Of a stretch of 64,000 bases of DNA, positions 60,847 through 64,000 are shown piece after piece; position 1 is the stretch's first letter; every line of letters begins with the position of its first letter. The stretch spans positions 1 through 64,000 of the forward strand of contig NZ_JAPHNL010000292.1 in the NCBI RefSeq assembly GCF_026274175.1, given 5' to 3'. Made by a program: the position numbers and the translations under genes. Under the pieces are notes generated by a model. The model was not told where the DNA came from. It did no database searches and was given only the letters and a program-made list of their open reading frames with translations. This stretch comes from Streptomyces beihaiensis. Its GTDB lineage: Bacteria > Actinomycetota > Actinomycetes > Streptomycetales > Streptomycetaceae.

Positions 60847-62204
60847 GGCACTCCGGCTTTCCTGGTCGCGGGTGAGGACACCACCCTTGACCGGACGCCG
60901 CACCTTCGCATCCGCATCAGCAGTGCGGGCGGGGTCTGCCCGTCGTGCGGGCGATCTCGGAGCTCGTGGGTCAGGGCGGCACGTGAACGGTCGTGCCACG
61001 TCCGACGGGCGGCGGGGAACGCCGGCGGGGGACGGGGAAGTACGGTCGAGTCTCCCCTCTGCCGTGGCGAGGCAGCGCGACGAGCGCCACGCCGACCGCC
61101 CCGGTCGGCCGGACGACACGACGGCTGCCCGTCTCGGAAACGGTCAGGGATCCGGCCGCCCGGCGCCCGGCTTCCCGCGCGGCGGGAGCGCCGCGCCTTC
61201 GCGCTCGGCCGGGCGGCGCGGAGGGCGCCCGCGCGGCGCGGCAGTGAGAACCGGTGGCATCGAAGGACGTCGCCCGTGCTCGCGCGTTCGCATGGTGCCG
61301 ACGCGGCGGGCAGACGCACCCGGTCGGCCCCCGAGGAGCAGGGCGTCGGACCGGTGGACCGTAGCGGCCGCGTTCGCCGCGGGCACATGCGGGCCGGCCG
61401 GTCCTCGGCCGGCACAGGTTCGCTCGCCAGGGCCACTCGGAGTCGTTGGAGGCAGCGCGTCAGGATACGCGAGACCTGCATCTGCGAGACGCCGACGACA
61501 TCGGCGATCTGCTGCTGAGTCCGTTCACGGTAGAACCGCAGGTACAAAACGTGCCGGTCCTGTTCCGGCAGCTGCTTGACGGCGCTGGTCAGGGCGACGG
61601 AGTCGACGACGCGGCTCAGCTCCCGGTCCTCGGCACCGAGCCGGGAGATGATGGCGCAGTCCTCGCCGTCCGTGGCCTGCGCGTCCAGATACCGCGGGTT
61701 GCACTCCCGGACGGCTCGCAGCGTGGCGGTGACACGGCCGGGTTCCAGGCCGGTGTTCTCGGAGATCTGCGCGGGGCTGGGGGACCGGCCGCCGTCGCGC
61801 TGCTGAAGCTCCGCCACGGCCTGGAAGATCAGGGCGCGCGCCTCCTGAACGGGCCGGGGCAGACGCACGGGGGTGGTGTGGTCCCTGATGTGCCGCTTGA
61901 TCTCGCCGACGATCGTGGGCAGCGCGTAGGAGAGAAACGCGTGCCCGAGCGTCGGGTCGTATCCGTCGACGGCTTTGACGAGCCCGAGGGACGCGACCTG
62001 GACCAGGTCGTCGTAGTCCTCGCTCTGAGCACGGAACCGGCGCGCCACACGGCGTGCCAGCGGTACGAGAAGACTGATGGTCCGCTCCCGGGCGGCGGTG
62101 CGCCCCTGGCCCGGGGGGCGCGCCGCGAGATCGCGCATCAGCGCGTCGATGCGCTCCGAGGACAACTCGGCTGTCGGGGAACCGTCGTACCGTTGAGAAG
62201 GCAT
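60741..62204 (-). CDS. SigB/SigF-family sigma factor with an abnormal C-terminal run-on
   Basis: 487 codons from ATG at 62204. Residues 40-260 are a complete Group 3 sigma factor: region 2 RRVARRFRAQSEDYDDLVQVASLGLVKAVDGYDPTLGHAFLSYALPTIVGEIKRHIRD, region 3 with PAQISENTGLEPGRVTATLRA, region 4 LPEQDRHVLYLRFYRERTQQQIADVVGVSQMQVSRILTRCL. Homologues stop near residue 265; here 227 more codons follow, Arg/Ala/Pro-rich shadow-type sequence that overlaps the GH15 start by 106 bases. A lost stop or frameshift near 61420 is likely. No anti-sigma gene adjoins it. Confidence 0.85.
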   Translation of the reverse strand: MPSQRYDGSPTAELSSERIDALMRDLAARPPGQGRTAARERTISLLVPLARRVARRFRAQSEDYDDLVQVASLGLVKAVDGYDPTLGHAFLSYALPTIVGEIKRHIRDHTTPVRLPRPVQEARALIFQAVAELQQRDGGRSPSPAQISENTGLEPGRVTATLRAVRECNPRYLDAQATDGEDCAIISRLGAEDRELSRVVDSVALTSAVKQLPEQDRHVLYLRFYRERTQQQIADVVGVSQMQVSRILTRCLQRLRVALASEPVPAEDRPARMCPRRTRPLRSTGPTPCSSGADRVRLPAASAPCERASTGDVLRCHRFSLPRRAGALRAARPSAKARRSRRAGSRAPGGRIPDRFRDGQPSCRPADRGGRRGARRAASPRQRGDSTVLPRPPPAFPAARRTWHDRSRAALTHELRDRPHDGQTPPALLMRMRRCGVRSRVVSSPATRKAGVPWRTHPRCRRRLATAHALRGPCGSTRSWPTASVAP

Positions 62205-62352
62205 GGCCTCGGGTGTTGTCGGCGAAACGGTGGGCGGGACGGCACGCCCCGCGCCTCGGGGAAGGTTCTCGGCCTGCGCACCGTCGAGGACGGTACGGGC
62301 CCGGGGGCGCTCCTGGCGCGCGGCGACCGAGAACCTTGTCGGCCGTACGCAT

Positions 62353-62390
62353 CGTCCGCCCGTACACGGTCTGTCCGTCCGTACACGGTC
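62353..62390. repeat. 19-base tandem direct repeat between the sigma factor and the TPP fragment
   Basis: CGTCCGCCCGTACACGGTC (62353-62371) followed at once by TGTCCGTCCGTACACGGTC (62372-62390), 17 of 19 identical. It lies 149-186 bases before the sigma-factor start in the divergent interval 62205-62571. Confidence 0.8.
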
Positions 62391-62504
62391 ACCTCGACTG
62401 ATGCCACTCTCGCGGCCGTCCTGAAACCCGCTGGGCCCCCGTCCACTCCTATGGCGGCGTCCCGCCTCCCGATCACGGACGTGTGGGCACGTACGAAAGG
62501 GGCC

Positions 62505-62529
62505 GTTTAGGCACCCCCGTCACGGGTCA
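62505..62529 (+). promoter_or_regulatory. SigB-type promoter candidate before the TPP fragment
   Basis: GTTT (62505-62508), 15-base spacer, GGGTCA (62524-62529), 42 bases before the ATG. Same layout as ahead of the intact TPP gene and one base off the GGGTAY consensus at the -10. Confidence 0.55.
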
Positions 62530-62571
62530 CCCCGTGGGGAAGAAAGTGACGCGTGCGGGAGGGAGTACGTC

Positions 62572-62823
62572 ATGACGCAGGTGCCCGACCACGTGCGGCA
62601 GTACCTGCCCGAGCGGGGTGCGCGACGCACGCGCGCGTGTCCGGGCGGGGTCATCGGCGGGGCCTGGCACCCCAAGCTCCGCTCCGGGACGAGTCCGTCG
62701 CGGTCCGGGACGCCGACGCCGACGCCGACACCGTTCCGCGGCGGCACCCCCGCCGTACCGGGGTCCGAGGTGCGGCACCAGCTCACCGCGGTGGCCGGGC
62801 ACCTGCCGGGACGGCACTCATGA
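62572..62823 (+). pseudogene. N-terminal fragment of a second TPP enzyme
   Basis: 83 codons, ATG with GGGAGGGAG about 9 bases upstream. The first 30 residues align without gaps to the intact TPP enzyme: MTQVPDHVRQYLPERG against MTQVADYVLQRLSEWG, then CPGGVIGG against YPGDGING. After that the sequence is unrelated Thr/Pro/Arg text. The open frame ends in a TGA overlapping the enolase-family ATG, so it may now act only as a translated leader for that gene. Confidence 0.7.
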
Positions 62824-63974
62824 CCGGCCGCGCGACCGCCGGCGCGGCGGGACCGGACGAGTGCCGTATCGACGCGGTCGATGTGCATGCTTTCGAGGTG
62901 CCCACCGACGGTCCCGACGGCAAGGAGGAGGACGGGACGCTCGAGTGGGGCTCCACGACCATGATCGTGGTCCGCGTGCACGCCGACGGCCGCAGCGGCC
63001 TCGGGTACACCTACGGAGACGTGTCGGTCGCCTCGTTCGTGATGTCCAAGCTCGCGCCGCTGCTGCACGGGCAGGACGTCACCGCGCCGCCGGCCCTGTG
63101 GCGCCGTATGGGCGCGCACATCCGCAACGCCGGCCGCCCCGGCGTCGGAGCCATGGCTGTCTCCGCGGTCGACGTGGCGCTGTGGGATCTCAAGGCGCGG
63201 GTGCTGGACCTTCCGCTGGTCCGCCTCCTGCCCGCCTACCACGACCGGGTGCCGGTGTACGGCAGCGGCGGCTTCACGAACTACTCCCTCGACCGGCTCA
63301 CCGAGCAAGTCGCCGGATGGGTCGCCCAGGACATCCCCCTAGTGAAGATCAAGACCTCGCGCCAGCCCGAACGGGATCCGCGGCGGCTGACGGCCGTCCG
63401 CGAAGCGGTCGGCGACGGGACGGAGATCTTCACCGATGCCAACGGCGCCCTCACCCGCAAGGACGCCCTGTACTGGGCGCGCAGATTCCACGACGAGTGG
63501 GACGTGCGGTGGTTCGAAGAGCCCGTCAGCTCGGGCGACCTGGAAGGGCTGCGCATGCTCCGCGCCCGGGCCCCCGAACGCCTGGAGATCGCCGCGGGTG
63601 AGTACGCCTTCACCCCCCGGGACTTCGTCAACCTGGTGGAGCCCCCCGCCGTGGACTGCCTCCAGGCCGACGTCACCCGCTGCGGCGGCATCACCGGCGT
63701 GCTGGAGGTGGCCGGCCTGTCAGCGGTTCGGCACCTCGACCTGTCCGCCCACTGCGCCCCGGCCGTCTCCGCGCACGTCTTCTGCGCCGTGCGCCGACTG
63801 CGGCACCTGGAGTACTTCCACGACCACGTGCGCGTGGAGCGCCTGCTGCTCGACGGCACCCTGTCCCCCGAGGGCGGAGCCTTGCGGCCCGACCCCGGCC
63901 GCCCGGGGCTCGGCCTGGAGGTCAGGTGGGCCGACGCCGAGCCTCACCGCGTGTACGGAACGCGACCAGCCTGA
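62820..63974 (+). CDS. enolase-superfamily enzyme (mandelate racemase type)
   Basis: 384 residues, ATGA overlap with the fragment ahead. N-terminal capping domain (DAVDVHAFEVPTDGP..., GYTYGDVSVASFV), then the barrel: KxK acid/base in PLVKIKTSRQ, metal ligands Asp in FTDANGALTRKDALYWAR, Glu in RWFEEPVSSGD and Glu in IAAGEYAFTP, and a His in LDLSAHCAPAVSAH, the mandelate-racemase subgroup set. It abstracts a proton next to a carboxylate; sugar-acid dehydratase or racemase are both possible. The last 26 bases of the window after it hold an AGGAGAG that may serve the next gene. Confidence 0.9.
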   Translation: MTGRATAGAAGPDECRIDAVDVHAFEVPTDGPDGKEEDGTLEWGSTTMIVVRVHADGRSGLGYTYGDVSVASFVMSKLAPLLHGQDVTAPPALWRRMGAHIRNAGRPGVGAMAVSAVDVALWDLKARVLDLPLVRLLPAYHDRVPVYGSGGFTNYSLDRLTEQVAGWVAQDIPLVKIKTSRQPERDPRRLTAVREAVGDGTEIFTDANGALTRKDALYWARRFHDEWDVRWFEEPVSSGDLEGLRMLRARAPERLEIAAGEYAFTPRDFVNLVEPPAVDCLQADVTRCGGITGVLEVAGLSAVRHLDLSAHCAPAVSAHVFCAVRRLRHLEYFHDHVRVERLLLDGTLSPEGGALRPDPGRPGLGLEVRWADAEPHRVYGTRPA

Positions 63975-64000
63975 CCAGACCGCACAGGAGAGCTGAGACC

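Noticed and set aside
1-64000. Integrated element or prophage
   Set aside because: No integrase, tRNA gene, attachment-site repeat or phage structural gene seen, and codon use is even throughout.

Overview
The window looks like a chromosomal stretch of a Streptomyces or a very close relative. GC content is very high, third codon positions are almost all G or C, GTG and TTG starts are common, TTA codons are nearly absent, and the gene families are typical of that genus. No rRNA, tRNA, CRISPR array, transposase or integrase was seen. The block malate synthase / nucleotidyltransferase / IclR regulator / allantoinase / allantoicase matches, from memory, the Streptomyces coelicolor allantoin locus (SCO6243-SCO6248), and the helicase plus SWIM pair belongs to the same neighbourhood.

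Layout. 1-4082: SNF2 helicase (5' end outside the window) and its SWIM zinc-finger partner. 4137-6452 (minus): three-gene unit of aminotransferase, C39-like peptidase and a membrane-anchored small protein, divergent from an HxlR regulator with paired dyads between them. 7220-9349: NLR-like NB-ARC/TPR protein carrying a TTA codon. 9374-13045: FAD monooxygenase, a GT-B-like protein behind a heptanucleotide repeat, and a small unknown. 13046-15259: two DUF2267 proteins and Hsp20, divergent from its probable repressor with two matching operators. 15457-16398: HipA-like kinase. 16482-24446: allantoin and glyoxylate module. 24519-27691: broken SDR remnant, AIM24 protein, secreted guanyl RNase, cytochrome P450.

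27797-43112 is sugar-oriented. It holds a Gfo/Idh/MocA dehydrogenase, a GH5-like glycosidase, a LacI regulator with CCGG-centred operators, an Opp-type transporter (binding protein, two permeases, two ATPases), and a second three-part sugar ABC transporter with a ROK sugar kinase and a membrane-anchored unknown. 43855-48142 holds a secreted S53 peptidase, a frameshifted lipoprotein remnant, a DUF1330 protein and a PhyH dioxygenase coupled to a small protein. 48245-54028 is a second ribose/fructose-like locus: PfkB kinase and LacI on the minus strand, divergent from binding protein, permease, ATPase and an ABM-domain protein.

54160-63974 resembles a stress or carbon-overflow island: small membrane proteins, an MFS transporter, a TPP-dependent pyruvate-oxidase-like enzyme, a GH15 glucoamylase-like enzyme, a SigB/SigF-family sigma factor with an abnormal 227-residue tail, a fragment of a second TPP enzyme, and an enolase-superfamily enzyme. 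The TPP gene and its fragment share a GTTT-N15-GGG promoter pattern of the kind used by SigB-type sigma factors.

Most worth following up: the 8-copy heptamer that puts the only upstream ATG out of frame with the 531-codon GT-B-like gene (possible phase variation); the NLR-like protein with an amyloid-like N-terminal motif and a bldA-type codon; the sigma factor with run-on tail; and the TPP-enzyme fragment that kept its promoter and start.
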